Part shown: positions 18,824 through 26,978 of the stretch, in pieces | Position numbering within the stretch: the stretch's first letter is position 1 | Layout: each line of letters opens with the position of its first letter | NCBI GenBank assembly: GCA_002786165.1 | Contig: PEQK01000016.1 | Coordinates: forward strand, 56,786-120,785 | DNA: 64,000 nt | From: Legionella sp. | Lineage (GTDB): Bacteria > Pseudomonadota > Gammaproteobacteria > Legionellales > Legionellaceae | Direction: 5' to 3' | The notes under the pieces: model-generated | The model's database searches: none | Seen by the model: only the letters and a program-made list of their open reading frames with translations | Told to the model about the DNA's origin: nothing | Position numbers and translations under genes: made by a program

Positions 18824-19834
18824 TTACATGCCATGGTTTTTAGATCCCATATCATCATCGCCAAAAATATCATCCTCATCCGTGTAAATAACATCGGTAT
18901 TACCCAAATCATCAGACAAATTGCTTTCCAAATCGGTATAAATTTCTTCATCAGAAATAGATTGGTTATCTATGGAGTCTTGCTTTTCCCAATCTGCCAT
19001 CGCGTTGGTGATTTTTGAAAAAAGTTCCCTAGGTATTTGATTTTTAATACGCTCTATAGCAGTTATATAGTTAGGTGCGTCTTTAAAAATAACGTGAGCA
19101 TCAAGATTCTCTTTTTCATAAAGCCACTTTAATTGTGTGGTTTTTTTCACCTCATGATTATATTTGTTCAAACCAAGGCTAAAATCGACAGGTGCCTTAG
19201 GTGTAGGATGTAAGACACCATGGTTGTCTTGGATCACCCAGTGCAACTCTAAAAGAGCTGATTTGGTCCGTTCTCTTTGCCTATCATTTTGGCTATGGGC
19301 TGTTTTAATAATATCTTTTGAAGATTTGATTTCTTTTAACTTCATACGAAAACTATCTGACCTCGTCGAGGATTCGTTATGTATTTTTTTTTCATACACG
19401 TCCAGAAAAGGTTTAACGACAGTTGGATACAGATAATGTTGAATGGCTGCATCAAAAGTCCATGGAAATACATAATACTTATTTATAATAGTGGGATCTA
19501 ACGCATGTAAAATAGCTGCGACCGATGTAACGCAATTATTTCCCAAGATAAAATAGTCTTTAGCACAAAATTCCTTCGCTTTTTTCCGAAGATCATAATA
19601 CAACTGGCGCGTGTCATCATCAGCATTATCAGGAATTTCTATTTGTAAGCCGCGATGAATACCATAGGTATGGACTGTCACTGTAAGTCCACGAGTAACC
19701 CAAGTCTTAGTGCGATTTGGCGGGCCGTAATGTTGTTTACATATATTATCCAGCTGTTTGATGGCATTTTCATCACTTTTAAGCCACCATCCGCCTGGCC
19801 CACCATAATTCAAATAAAAACGATCATTTGCCAT
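18824..19834 (-). CDS. Unknown 336-residue protein with an NNC box; candidate effector
   Basis: I do not recognise a family with certainty. The N-terminal half has the order histidine (YGIHRG, near residue 60) then asparagine-cysteine (LGNNCVTSVAAILHAL, near residues 97-112). A His segment followed by an NC box at the head of a helix is the layout of permuted papain-like folds (LRAT and related NlpC/P60 groups), so a thiol hydrolase or acyltransferase is possible. The second half is charged and the C-terminus is strongly acidic (DEDDIFGDDD). No signal peptide or membrane segment is seen. A lone, soluble protein with a charged tail in this genome type could be an exported effector; that is inference. 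Confidence 0.55.
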   Translation of the reverse strand: MANDRFYLNYGGPGGWWLKSDENAIKQLDNICKQHYGPPNRTKTWVTRGLTVTVHTYGIHRGLQIEIPDNADDDTRQLYYDLRKKAKEFCAKDYFILGNNCVTSVAAILHALDPTIINKYYVFPWTFDAAIQHYLYPTVVKPFLDVYEKKIHNESSTRSDSFRMKLKEIKSSKDIIKTAHSQNDRQRERTKSALLELHWVIQDNHGVLHPTPKAPVDFSLGLNKYNHEVKKTTQLKWLYEKENLDAHVIFKDAPNYITAIERIKNQIPRELFSKITNAMADWEKQDSIDNQSISDEEIYTDLESNLSDDLGNTDVIYTDEDDIFGDDDMGSKNHGM

Positions 19835-19968
19835 AATAACACACTCCTGTATATTTATTATAGCATTTGTTTTTTATTTATTCTTTTTAACGAAACAATC
19901 TTTCACAGATTGACAAATATGTCATAATCCAATAACTTTCTTTTTCCTTTACTTCATCAAGATTTACC

Positions 19969-20382
19969 ATGAAAAAAATCGCGTTTATTGTAACCATAGC
20001 ATCATTGATAAGTGCTTGTTCATCGATTCTTTTAGAACCAGGTGCAGCAATGGTTATTTCATCACCAAACCGTGCACCCAAAGCTTGTAAATACTTAGGC
20101 CAAGTTACTGGGAATCAGGGCAATTTCTTCACAGGCGCGTACACGTCTAATCGCAACTTAGAAATAGGTGCGATGAATGATCTTAAAAATCAGGCCTATA
20201 AATTAGGCGCAAACTATATACAAATTATCACCAGTCGTGCGGGCATCTCCGGTTCTATGGGTGGTGGCCAAGGGGTATTTGGCGCACAAAATGGCTATGT
20301 AAGCGGCCATTCTTCGCAAACCAATATCACAAATGTTGGCAATGCCTATCACTGCCCTCCAAAATTGATTGGATTACAGTAG
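19969..20382 (+). CDS. DUF4156-type lipoprotein
   Basis: A 137-residue protein with a short signal peptide and lipobox ISAC (Cys at residue 17), so lipid-anchored in the envelope. The mature part has the DUF4156 pattern: ACKYLGQVTGNQG, an AMNDLKNQAYKLGANYI helix, a glycine-rich middle and a final cysteine near YHCP. Function in the family is unknown. It is transcribed divergently from the gene at 18824-19834, with both promoters in the 134 bases between. A hairpin follows directly after the stop. Confidence 0.8.
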   Translation: MKKIAFIVTIASLISACSSILLEPGAAMVISSPNRAPKACKYLGQVTGNQGNFFTGAYTSNRNLEIGAMNDLKNQAYKLGANYIQIITSRAGISGSMGGGQGVFGAQNGYVSGHSSQTNITNVGNAYHCPPKLIGLQ

Positions 20383-20384
20383 GG

Positions 20385-20401
20385 AGCCAATGAGATTGGC
20401 T
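20385..20401 (+). terminator. Hairpin just after the DUF4156 gene
   Basis: AGCCAAT, a 3-base loop, then ATTGGCT, beginning three bases after the stop codon and followed by TT only. The position suits a terminator, but the short T run makes it a weak candidate. Confidence 0.35.
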
Positions 20402-20433
20402 TTGATCTCTGCCAAATGATGTCATTATGAGCA

Positions 20434-20471
20434 ATTACTGTCATTACCGGGTTGACGAGAATGACAGTAAT
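20434..20471. repeat. Palindromic REP-like element
   Basis: ATTACTGTCATT and AATGACAGTAAT form a perfect 12-bp stem around a 14-base centre (ACCGGGTTGACGAG). The 'TGTCATT...GGGTTGACGAGAATGACA' style is like short extragenic palindromes found in many copies in obligate or facultative intracellular bacteria. Only one copy is seen in the window. Confidence 0.5.
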
Positions 20472-20572
20472 GATGCGCAACGATATATTGACTCATTTAA
20501 CCCGCTTGCACTAACGATCTTGCGCTTGATTTGCTAAAATAGACTATTCCTCAATAGTGATGCCTTTCTCTT

Positions 20573-23128
20573 ATGACGCATACCCTCGATGTATTCAAAT
20601 ATTTGCATGAAGGTGCGTTGATCATCACACCGAATAATCGTTTAAGCCTACAATTATTGCAAACTTATGATGCAACTTATCGGGATCAAAACACCCTTTT
20701 GACCAAACCAAAGTGTTTTTCATATGACTCATTTTTACGTCATATGTTTCATAAACTTCGACATCAAACGCCTCACCACCCACATCCTTTGCTCCTGTCA
20801 GAACATCAAATTCGATACCTGTGGCGATTAGTCCTAAGGCAACATCATGTCGATGCCATTTCTGCTGGATTGTTAGATGTGGTGCATGAAGCCTGGGTTC
20901 GATGCCAAGCTTGGCAAATTTCATATGATGATCCAACGTTTAACGATACAACTCATACGCGACGTTTTCAACGTTGGTTCAAAGCCTTTCAGCATGAGTT
21001 AACCACACACAATGCCATTGCTACCCAACTTATTCCTGCTTATCTGATTCATCACCAAATCCAGCCACCCTCTCACTCTATGATTTGGACTTGTTTTGAT
21101 GAATTCACACCTATCCAACAACAATTACAACGTACGTTAGAGCAACAAAACTGCTCACAATACATCGATGATCTCCAACCAAAAGACCTAATCGCGGCAG
21201 GATATGAGGGATTGGTACAGTGCTTAGCTGCGCACGACGAGCAGGAAGAATATCAACAAATGATTGCCTGGGTAGATGAGCGGTTGGCACAAGGCGCGCA
21301 ACACATTGCCATTGTTGTGCCAGATTTACAGGCCCAAGCACACACCCTTCAAAGCATGTTTGATCATCATTTTTCACCTGATCTATATAACATATCTTAT
21401 GGGAAGGCATTGAGTGACTTCCCAGTTGTGGGTACAGCTTTGCAATGGTTGGCATTGGATTTAGAACATGTCACAGCGCATCAGATTCGATTACTCTTGC
21501 AATCTCCTTTCATCAGTAGCAGTCAAAAGGAATTTATTGCGCGCTCACAACTTTTACAAGACAGCAGTATGATGAAAGAATTTGAACTCTCTTGGCCAGA
21601 TTTTTTACTACAAATTGCCTCCTCAGCCCCACTTTTATATGCTGCTTTACAACCATTATCGCCCTATCCTGAGCTGGATAGCCCCAGTGCGTGGACAAGT
21701 CATTTTAAACAGCGCCTAGAATGTATGGGTTATCCAGGAGAAGGCCCTATTCTTTCAGAAACCTATCAGTGTTTTCATCGGTTTATAGCCGTGTTAGACG
21801 ATGTCATGAGTTTGAATGCCGTCACCTCAGTCATGTCTGCCGCTGAAGCAATTCAAGCCTTACATGAGCTTACCCATTCTGTAGTTTTTCAAATCAAAAA
21901 ACCCGCCACACCTATTACTATTTTAGGATTATTGGAGGCGTCCGGATGTTTGTTTGATAGCATATGGGTTACTGGTTTGACGGACCAGTGCCTACCTCAT
22001 AAAACACGTTTTTCGTCTTGGTTACCTATTTCATTACAAAAAGAAACTTCAATGCCCTATACTTGTGCTCAACGTGAGTTTGAACGTGCGCAAATGGCGT
22101 TGGAACGGCTTGCGTTTGCCTGTGATACGATCGTATACAGCTATCCCAAAATGCTCAATGATCAACCGCAAGCCGCTTGTGTTTTAATCAAAAACCATCC
22201 TATTTTTCCCATCAAATCCCTTACTTTCGATGTCAAACCTATTGATCTCATCAGGTATGATGATTCTTATATGCACCCGCCTGAGTCCTTAGCTCATTTG
22301 TCAGGAGGCACTGCTTTATTGGCTCATCAAGCCAAATGTCCATTTCAAGCGTTTGCCGCCCACCGATTGAAAGCAAGACCGGCACCAGACAAAGCAGACG
22401 GCCTCGATCTAATGGAACGAGGTCAAGTTTTACATAGAATTTTAGAGATGTTGTGGAAAAAATTAGGGAGTCAGGCCGCGCTATTGGCAATGAACTCCAC
22501 TCATTTAGAACAAACCATTCATACTCTTATTCAAACTACTTTAACTGTTTTTAGCCAAACACGTTATTCGTCTTTTTCGCCTTTGGCTCAAAAGGTAGAA
22601 TATGATCGCTTAAAATGCCTGGTATATGCAAGTTTAGACTGGGAAAAACAACGCCAACCTTTTGTCATTGAATCATTAGAACAAACCTATTTATTCACCC
22701 TGGCGGATATTCCATTTAAAGTGCGCATTGATCGATTAGATCGCTCGCTTCAAGACCGTCCAACTAAAACGGTGATTGATTATAAGACCAGTTTACCCAC
22801 CACGCAGCCCTGGATCGAAGAGCGGCCTGAAGCACCACAATTACTGCTATATGCCCTGCTTGACACACACATCAATACATTGCTGTTTATGCAACTTAAA
22901 ACAGGGCGTATGACCTTAAGTGGTTTCAGCGCAGAAAGTATGAATGATCGAGGAATTACTTCGGTTAAAGCCCCTAAAACATGGGCTGACCATTACGCTT
23001 ATTGGGAGCAACAATTGACACAACTGGCCAGTGAAATCAAACTAGGTCACTGTATGCCTCAACCGAAGCGCCATAGTCTATGCCAGCAATGCGCATTTGG
23101 TGCCTTGTGTCGGATTGAAACTCATTAA
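20573..23128 (+). CDS. AddB-like PD-(D/E)XK nuclease, probable DNA repair protein
   Basis: 851 residues. The N-terminal half resembles a helicase-like scaffold of the AddB/RecB group: an ITPNNRLSLQLL segment at the very start, no obvious Walker lysine, and DSIWVTGLTDQCLP in the middle. The C-terminal quarter is a nuclease: ERGQVLHRILE near 620, VRIDRLDR near 720, and VIDYKT near 738 as the D...DxK core. Cysteines at CPFQAF (near 588) and a CQQCAFGALC cluster close to the C-terminus match the four-cysteine iron-sulfur staple of AddB-type nucleases. It corresponds to the family annotated as 'probable DNA repair protein' in gammaproteobacteria. No helicase partner (addA) is adjacent. Confidence 0.82.
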   Translation: MTHTLDVFKYLHEGALIITPNNRLSLQLLQTYDATYRDQNTLLTKPKCFSYDSFLRHMFHKLRHQTPHHPHPLLLSEHQIRYLWRLVLRQHHVDAISAGLLDVVHEAWVRCQAWQISYDDPTFNDTTHTRRFQRWFKAFQHELTTHNAIATQLIPAYLIHHQIQPPSHSMIWTCFDEFTPIQQQLQRTLEQQNCSQYIDDLQPKDLIAAGYEGLVQCLAAHDEQEEYQQMIAWVDERLAQGAQHIAIVVPDLQAQAHTLQSMFDHHFSPDLYNISYGKALSDFPVVGTALQWLALDLEHVTAHQIRLLLQSPFISSSQKEFIARSQLLQDSSMMKEFELSWPDFLLQIASSAPLLYAALQPLSPYPELDSPSAWTSHFKQRLECMGYPGEGPILSETYQCFHRFIAVLDDVMSLNAVTSVMSAAEAIQALHELTHSVVFQIKKPATPITILGLLEASGCLFDSIWVTGLTDQCLPHKTRFSSWLPISLQKETSMPYTCAQREFERAQMALERLAFACDTIVYSYPKMLNDQPQAACVLIKNHPIFPIKSLTFDVKPIDLIRYDDSYMHPPESLAHLSGGTALLAHQAKCPFQAFAAHRLKARPAPDKADGLDLMERGQVLHRILEMLWKKLGSQAALLAMNSTHLEQTIHTLIQTTLTVFSQTRYSSFSPLAQKVEYDRLKCLVYASLDWEKQRQPFVIESLEQTYLFTLADIPFKVRIDRLDRSLQDRPTKTVIDYKTSLPTTQPWIEERPEAPQLLLYALLDTHINTLLFMQLKTGRMTLSGFSAESMNDRGITSVKAPKTWADHYAYWEQQLTQLASEIKLGHCMPQPKRHSLCQQCAFGALCRIETH

Positions 23129-23141
23129 TCAATGACGCGCT

Positions 23142-25025
23142 CTAACGATAAGAGTTTTTCTTATCATCATCAGAGGGAGATTGAGGAGAAACATCTGGTT
23201 TTTCTTTTTTCCACATGTCCATGTGTTGAGCCACTGATTTTAGTTCCTTGAGTTGTTTTTTTACTATCTTGTGCTTGTTGGACATAAATAATGATTTTAA
23301 AAATGCAAAAAAAACCCCCATATAAGTGGCAGGAGGTGCACAATGAACCTCCATTGTCTTGATCAATGCCTGATAATGAGTTTCTTTTTTTGATTGATGC
23401 ATGTTTTTTGGATTCAAACATAAATCATAGGTCGACACCGCAGCATCCAAAAACAAAGCATGATAGGAAGCGTTAGAACGATCGGCTTCTTGGATCGTGC
23501 GTAAAACTCTTAAGGCGTGTTCAATGACATCGGATGGTTCTCGTTTCTTTAAATCATTCATACATTCATTTAAACGACGTTCCAGGAGCTCCCCAGCGCG
23601 TTCTTTAGGACAATTTGCGTCACGCCATGCAACAAGCCAATTTTTCTTTGGGTCTGTTATCTCTTGGGGATTAGCCTGCATATATTGATCAACCACATTC
23701 CATATGATGTTCAAATGATTATTCATCCCACGGCCTTTTACCATCACAGGTGCAGCATGTAATGCTGTTTCAAACTCATCTCGGCTCATGGGAGTCTGTG
23801 TGGTAAACGACGACATTAAATTATAATAAGCAGATGAAATGCCGCCGCGATCAATGGCGTCTTTACAAGAAAAATTAAACGTATCGGGTTTTAAAGTTTC
23901 AATGATAAATTTGGGTAGTACAAATTTATTAAAATGAACCCATACGGCTTGGCTTTGAGCCGGCGACAAATGTTGCTCCCCAGAAAAACCAAGGGCTTCA
24001 AAACTGGTGTTTAATAAATTTAATAATATCTCTTTTTCTTGCGATTTAGATTTAAATAGCAATTCACGGACCTTTGGACTGATATAAAAATCATTAATAG
24101 CGTTGGTTGAAGATTCAAGCACGATATCTAATAATTTATGTTTCACAGTTTCGATAGACTCTTTTGGCTTCATATCAAAAAAATCATGGTGTGCCATAAG
24201 CCCTTTATCTGCGGGCAATGTGATCACGGCAATATTAGGGTGGCTTTTTTCTAATCGATGTAAGGTGGTGGTTAAACTCGACTCAAATCGCCCCTCATAG
24301 CTTAACGAAGATCTATCCTTACCCAAATGATTAAAGTAGATATGAGTGATATTTTTTTTACCGCCTTTTTCCTTATTACGGCTTACTTGAGCCGTTAAAA
24401 ATCTTTGAAACAATGGGCTAACTCTCGACCAATAATTTTGGGTTTGTCCTTGGGTCCCGAAACGAAGCTCTTGAGAAGGCGATTTTTGGTTGTATTGATA
24501 GGTTCTTTTGCTTGCTAAGCTTGTTTTATGGGTCGCTTTATAATTGGGAGAAATCATATCGCCAAACCGTCCTACAGCAGAACCGGCTTGACTAGGTGTA
24601 TAGGGATTAAGCGTATTTTTCTGATCCTTTACTGCATGTTCAATGGCTTTTTGCACCGGTCTGCTAGAAGGTGTCTTATCTAAAACAATGTCTTTAATAG
24701 ATTGATAGGTGTGTTCTAAGTTCGCATTTTCATTTTCATAGAGCGACAGAAAAAAAGCATCATATTCTTTACGTTGCAAAGGTGTCTGTTGAGAAATAGC
24801 CGCTTCCAAATTTCCCATAAAGGACGTATATAAAGCGCCGTAAGGATATTGCTCATCGTATGGCTTATCTTTTAAAGATCTAATGATCTCTATTTCTGAA
24901 ACACCGGAAATGGATTTATTTGGCAATGTGAGTGCACATAAAAATCGATAGCAGTTGATATTGTGAATCGCATCACTGGTTTTAGGTGGGTTAATAAAAA
25001 ATTGATTCTCGTCTGAATATCGCAT
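23142..25025 (-). CDS. Candidate CX5R phosphoinositide-type phosphatase, possible effector
   Basis: 627 residues, no signal peptide or membrane segment. The key feature is CKDAIDRGG at 387-395. This matches the CK-x3-DR-x-G active-site loop (C387 nucleophile, R393) of phosphoinositide phosphatases such as SopB and the Legionella effectors SidF and SidP. Other conserved-looking segments are ITHIYFNHLGKDRSS (226-240) and ITLPADKGLMAHHDFF (268-283). The C-terminal tail is polar and charged. From family knowledge, such enzymes remodel host membrane lipids when injected by secretion systems. Here the enzyme class is inferred from one motif, and export is inference. It ends 14 bases past the convergent nuclease gene and is alone in its transcription unit. 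Confidence 0.6.
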   Translation of the reverse strand: MRYSDENQFFINPPKTSDAIHNINCYRFLCALTLPNKSISGVSEIEIIRSLKDKPYDEQYPYGALYTSFMGNLEAAISQQTPLQRKEYDAFFLSLYENENANLEHTYQSIKDIVLDKTPSSRPVQKAIEHAVKDQKNTLNPYTPSQAGSAVGRFGDMISPNYKATHKTSLASKRTYQYNQKSPSQELRFGTQGQTQNYWSRVSPLFQRFLTAQVSRNKEKGGKKNITHIYFNHLGKDRSSLSYEGRFESSLTTTLHRLEKSHPNIAVITLPADKGLMAHHDFFDMKPKESIETVKHKLLDIVLESSTNAINDFYISPKVRELLFKSKSQEKEILLNLLNTSFEALGFSGEQHLSPAQSQAVWVHFNKFVLPKFIIETLKPDTFNFSCKDAIDRGGISSAYYNLMSSFTTQTPMSRDEFETALHAAPVMVKGRGMNNHLNIIWNVVDQYMQANPQEITDPKKNWLVAWRDANCPKERAGELLERRLNECMNDLKKREPSDVIEHALRVLRTIQEADRSNASYHALFLDAAVSTYDLCLNPKNMHQSKKETHYQALIKTMEVHCAPPATYMGVFFAFLKSLFMSNKHKIVKKQLKELKSVAQHMDMWKKEKPDVSPQSPSDDDKKNSYR

Positions 25026-25127
25026 AATTTTTGATAAACATTTCAGTGTTTGATTTATTATAGCACAACAAGAACAATGTAATGGTTAAGAAGCACGTTT
25101 TAGCTCAAAAAACCTCGTTAAATTCAG

Positions 25128-25156
25128 TTGACAAGTTATTTAAATCTCTGCAAAAT
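25128..25156 (+). promoter_or_regulatory. Sigma-70 promoter for tRNA-Gln
   Basis: TTGACA at 25128-25133 is a perfect -35 box. CAAAAT at 25151-25156 stands 17 bases later as the -10 box. The tRNA begins 36 bases downstream. Nothing else in the 25026-25192 gap looks coding. Confidence 0.55.
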
Positions 25157-25192
25157 ACCCGCATGTCGCAATGATAAAAAGCCACAAAATAT

Positions 25193-25267
25193 TGGGGTGT
25201 CGCCAAGTGGTAAGGCACAGGGTTTTGATCCCTGCATTCCTAGGTTCGAATCCTAGCACCCCAGCCA
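25193..25267 (+). tRNA. tRNA-Gln (anticodon TTG), CCA encoded
   Basis: The acceptor stem TGGGGTG pairs with CACCCCA. The anticodon arm CAGGG-TTTTGAT-CCCTG presents TTG, reading CAA (glutamine). The T arm CTAGG-TTCGAAT-CCTAG is perfect. The discriminator G is followed by an encoded CCA at 25265-25267. The gene lies just upstream of prs, a common neighbourhood in gammaproteobacteria. Confidence 0.96.
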
Positions 25268-25402
25268 CAATTTTGAAAACACAAGTAAACAGATAGCAGA
25301 AAATACCGAGAAAGAATGCGTGTGGTTTTCGCCTAAAAAATAATAATAATATCTTTCTCGTTGTTTTCTGCTATGTGTTTATCTCTATAAGGTTTGTCTT
25401 AC

Positions 25403-26350
25403 ATGTCAACAATGATGATTTTTACTGGAAATTCAAATCCCACTCTGGCAAAAGATATCGCTTCTTACCTCAAATTAAACATAGGTAAAGCACATGTAGG
25501 CACCTTTAGCGATGGCGAAACAATGATTGAAATCCTTGAGAATGTTCGAGGAAAAGATGTATTTGTCATCCAATCTACTTCAGCGCCAGCCAATAATAAT
25601 TTAATGGAATTATTAACTATGGCTGATGCACTGCGACGTTCTTCTGCGGCACGCATTACTGCTGTTATTCCTTATTTTGGGTATGCAAGGCAAGATAGAC
25701 GAGTTCGTTCTGCACGTGTTCCTATCACCGCAAAAGTGATTGCGGACATGATGGCGTCCGTTGGTATCTGTCGTGTATTGACCGTAGATTTGCATGCGGA
25801 TCAAATTCAGGGCTTTTTCTATATGCCTGTAGATAATGTATATTCTACACCTGTGATGTTGGATGACATTATCAAACAAAACCTTAACCCTCTCATGATT
25901 GTTTCACCTGATGTCGGTGGTGTGGTACGTGCACGCGCTATGGCCAAACGTTTAAATGATGCAGAATTATCCATCATTGACAAACGTCGCAGCGGTCCGA
26001 ATAAATCTGAAGTGATGCACATCATTGGTGAGCCAGCAAAAAAACACTGTATTATCATTGATGACATTGTGGATACTGCAGGTACAATGTGTACTGCAGC
26101 TACTGAATTAAAAAAATCAGGTGCACTTAGCGTTCGCGCTTATATTACTCATCCTGTGTTATCAGGACAAGCATTAGAAAACATTTCAAACTCTTCATTA
26201 GATGAAGTTGTTGTCACAAATACTATCCCCTTATCTGAAGAAGCCCAGCAGTGCAAAAAAATCAGGGTGATCAGTCTTTCAGAGTTGTTGGCGCAAGCTT
26301 TAAAACGCGTTAATGATGAGCAATCAGTTAGTTCGATGTTTGCGGATTAG
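25403..26350 (+). CDS. prs: Ribose-phosphate pyrophosphokinase
   Basis: Transfers pyrophosphate from ATP to ribose 5-phosphate to make PRPP, the precursor for purines, pyrimidines, NAD, histidine and tryptophan. The frame runs up to TTG 25394, but ATG 25403 gives 315 residues, the usual length, and has AAGG ten bases upstream. Motifs: FSDGE near 35, RQDRR near 96, [12 protein letters not shown] near 128, and the PRPP loop [12 protein letters not shown] near 217-228. It acts as a cytoplasmic hexamer. The tRNA-Gln gene lies 135 bases upstream. Confidence 0.97.
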   Translation: MSTMMIFTGNSNPTLAKDIASYLKLNIGKAHVGTFSDGETMIEILENVRGKDVFVIQSTSAPANNNLMELLTMADALRRSSAARITAVIPYFGYARQDRRVRSARVPITAKVIADMMASVGICRVLTVDLHADQIQGFFYMPVDNVYSTPVMLDDIIKQNLNPLMIVSPDVGGVVRARAMAKRLNDAELSIIDKRRSGPNKSEVMHIIGEPAKKHCIIIDDIVDTAGTMCTAATELKKSGALSVRAYITHPVLSGQALENISNSSLDEVVVTNTIPLSEEAQQCKKIRVISLSELLAQALKRVNDEQSVSSMFAD

Positions 26351-26373
26351 TTATTCTTTATTTTAATAACCTA

Positions 26374-26511
26374 GATTACGCCTGAGTCTGCATCAATGCT
26401 ACGCAGTCTTAATTTCATTGTTGCCTTGATGTAGCGTAATCCAGGGGTTTTATATAACCAATCACTCCCCAATATCACCCATGATTACGCCTTCGGCTGC
26501 ATCAAGGCTAC
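26374..26511. repeat. Cluster of REP-like repeat units
   Basis: Three related units occur in this gap. Two are direct copies: GATTACGCCTGAGTCTGCAT at 26374, continuing CAATGCTACG, and GATTACGCCTTCGGCTGCAT at 26483, continuing CAAGGCTAC. A third, CCTTGATGTAGCGTAATCC at 26424-26442, is the inverted end of the same unit, so 26374-26442 can fold back on itself (GATTACGC with GCGTAATC). This fits a bacterial interspersed repeat after prs. Confidence 0.6.
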
Positions 26512-26560
26512 TTGCCTTTCATCTTATGTAACTTAAGGTTTTATGTTTTCTATCGGACAT

Positions 26561-26600
26561 AAAAAAACCCAAAGTATTTAATATTAATTTGGGTTTTTTT
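26561..26600. terminator. Bidirectional rho-independent terminator between prs and fis
   Basis: AAAAAAACCCAAA, a 14-base AT loop, then TTTGGGTTTTTTT. The stem is flanked by A and T runs, so it works in both directions. It lies between the convergent genes prs (stop 26350) and fis (stop 26613). Confidence 0.85.
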
Positions 26601-26612
26601 ATTTGCTATATT

Positions 26613-26894
26613 TTAGTCACGTGAGCCTACGTATTTATCATCAAAGTAATGACGTAATTTTGTTCTCAAGGTACCACGGCTGATGCCAAGCATGATTGCA
26701 GCCCGAGATTGATTGTATTTGCAATGTTCCATAACAGCTTTAAATAAAGGTGTCTCTACTTCTTCCAAAACAAATTGATACAAATCAACAGGATCAGTGC
26801 CTTTCAACTCTGAAAAATAATTCTGCACTGACTGGGTTACACTTGCGGCTAAAGACGCAGTTGTATCTCCTGCCTCATTGCTTATTATTGTCAT
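26613..26894 (-). CDS. fis: Fis-family nucleoid protein / DNA-binding regulator
   Basis: 93 residues from ATG 26894, which has a strong site (AAAGGAG, seven bases or so upstream). A longer frame to 26951 lacks such a site. The C-terminal half has the Fis/NtrC-type helix-turn-helix: LFKAVMEHCKYNQSRAA, then MLGISRGTLRTKL. Fis bends DNA and adjusts transcription of growth genes. In Legionella and Coxiella, Fis-like proteins also control virulence and life-cycle switching (family knowledge). It is a stand-alone gene here, without dusB. Confidence 0.9.
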   Translation of the reverse strand: MTIISNEAGDTTASLAASVTQSVQNYFSELKGTDPVDLYQFVLEEVETPLFKAVMEHCKYNQSRAAIMLGISRGTLRTKLRHYFDDKYVGSRD

Positions 26895-26978
26895 TATTAT
26901 TAACTCCTTTGCGAAAACATTTATTCTATCGAATTGCACAATTCCTGACAAGATAATAATACATAAAATTCTAATATT

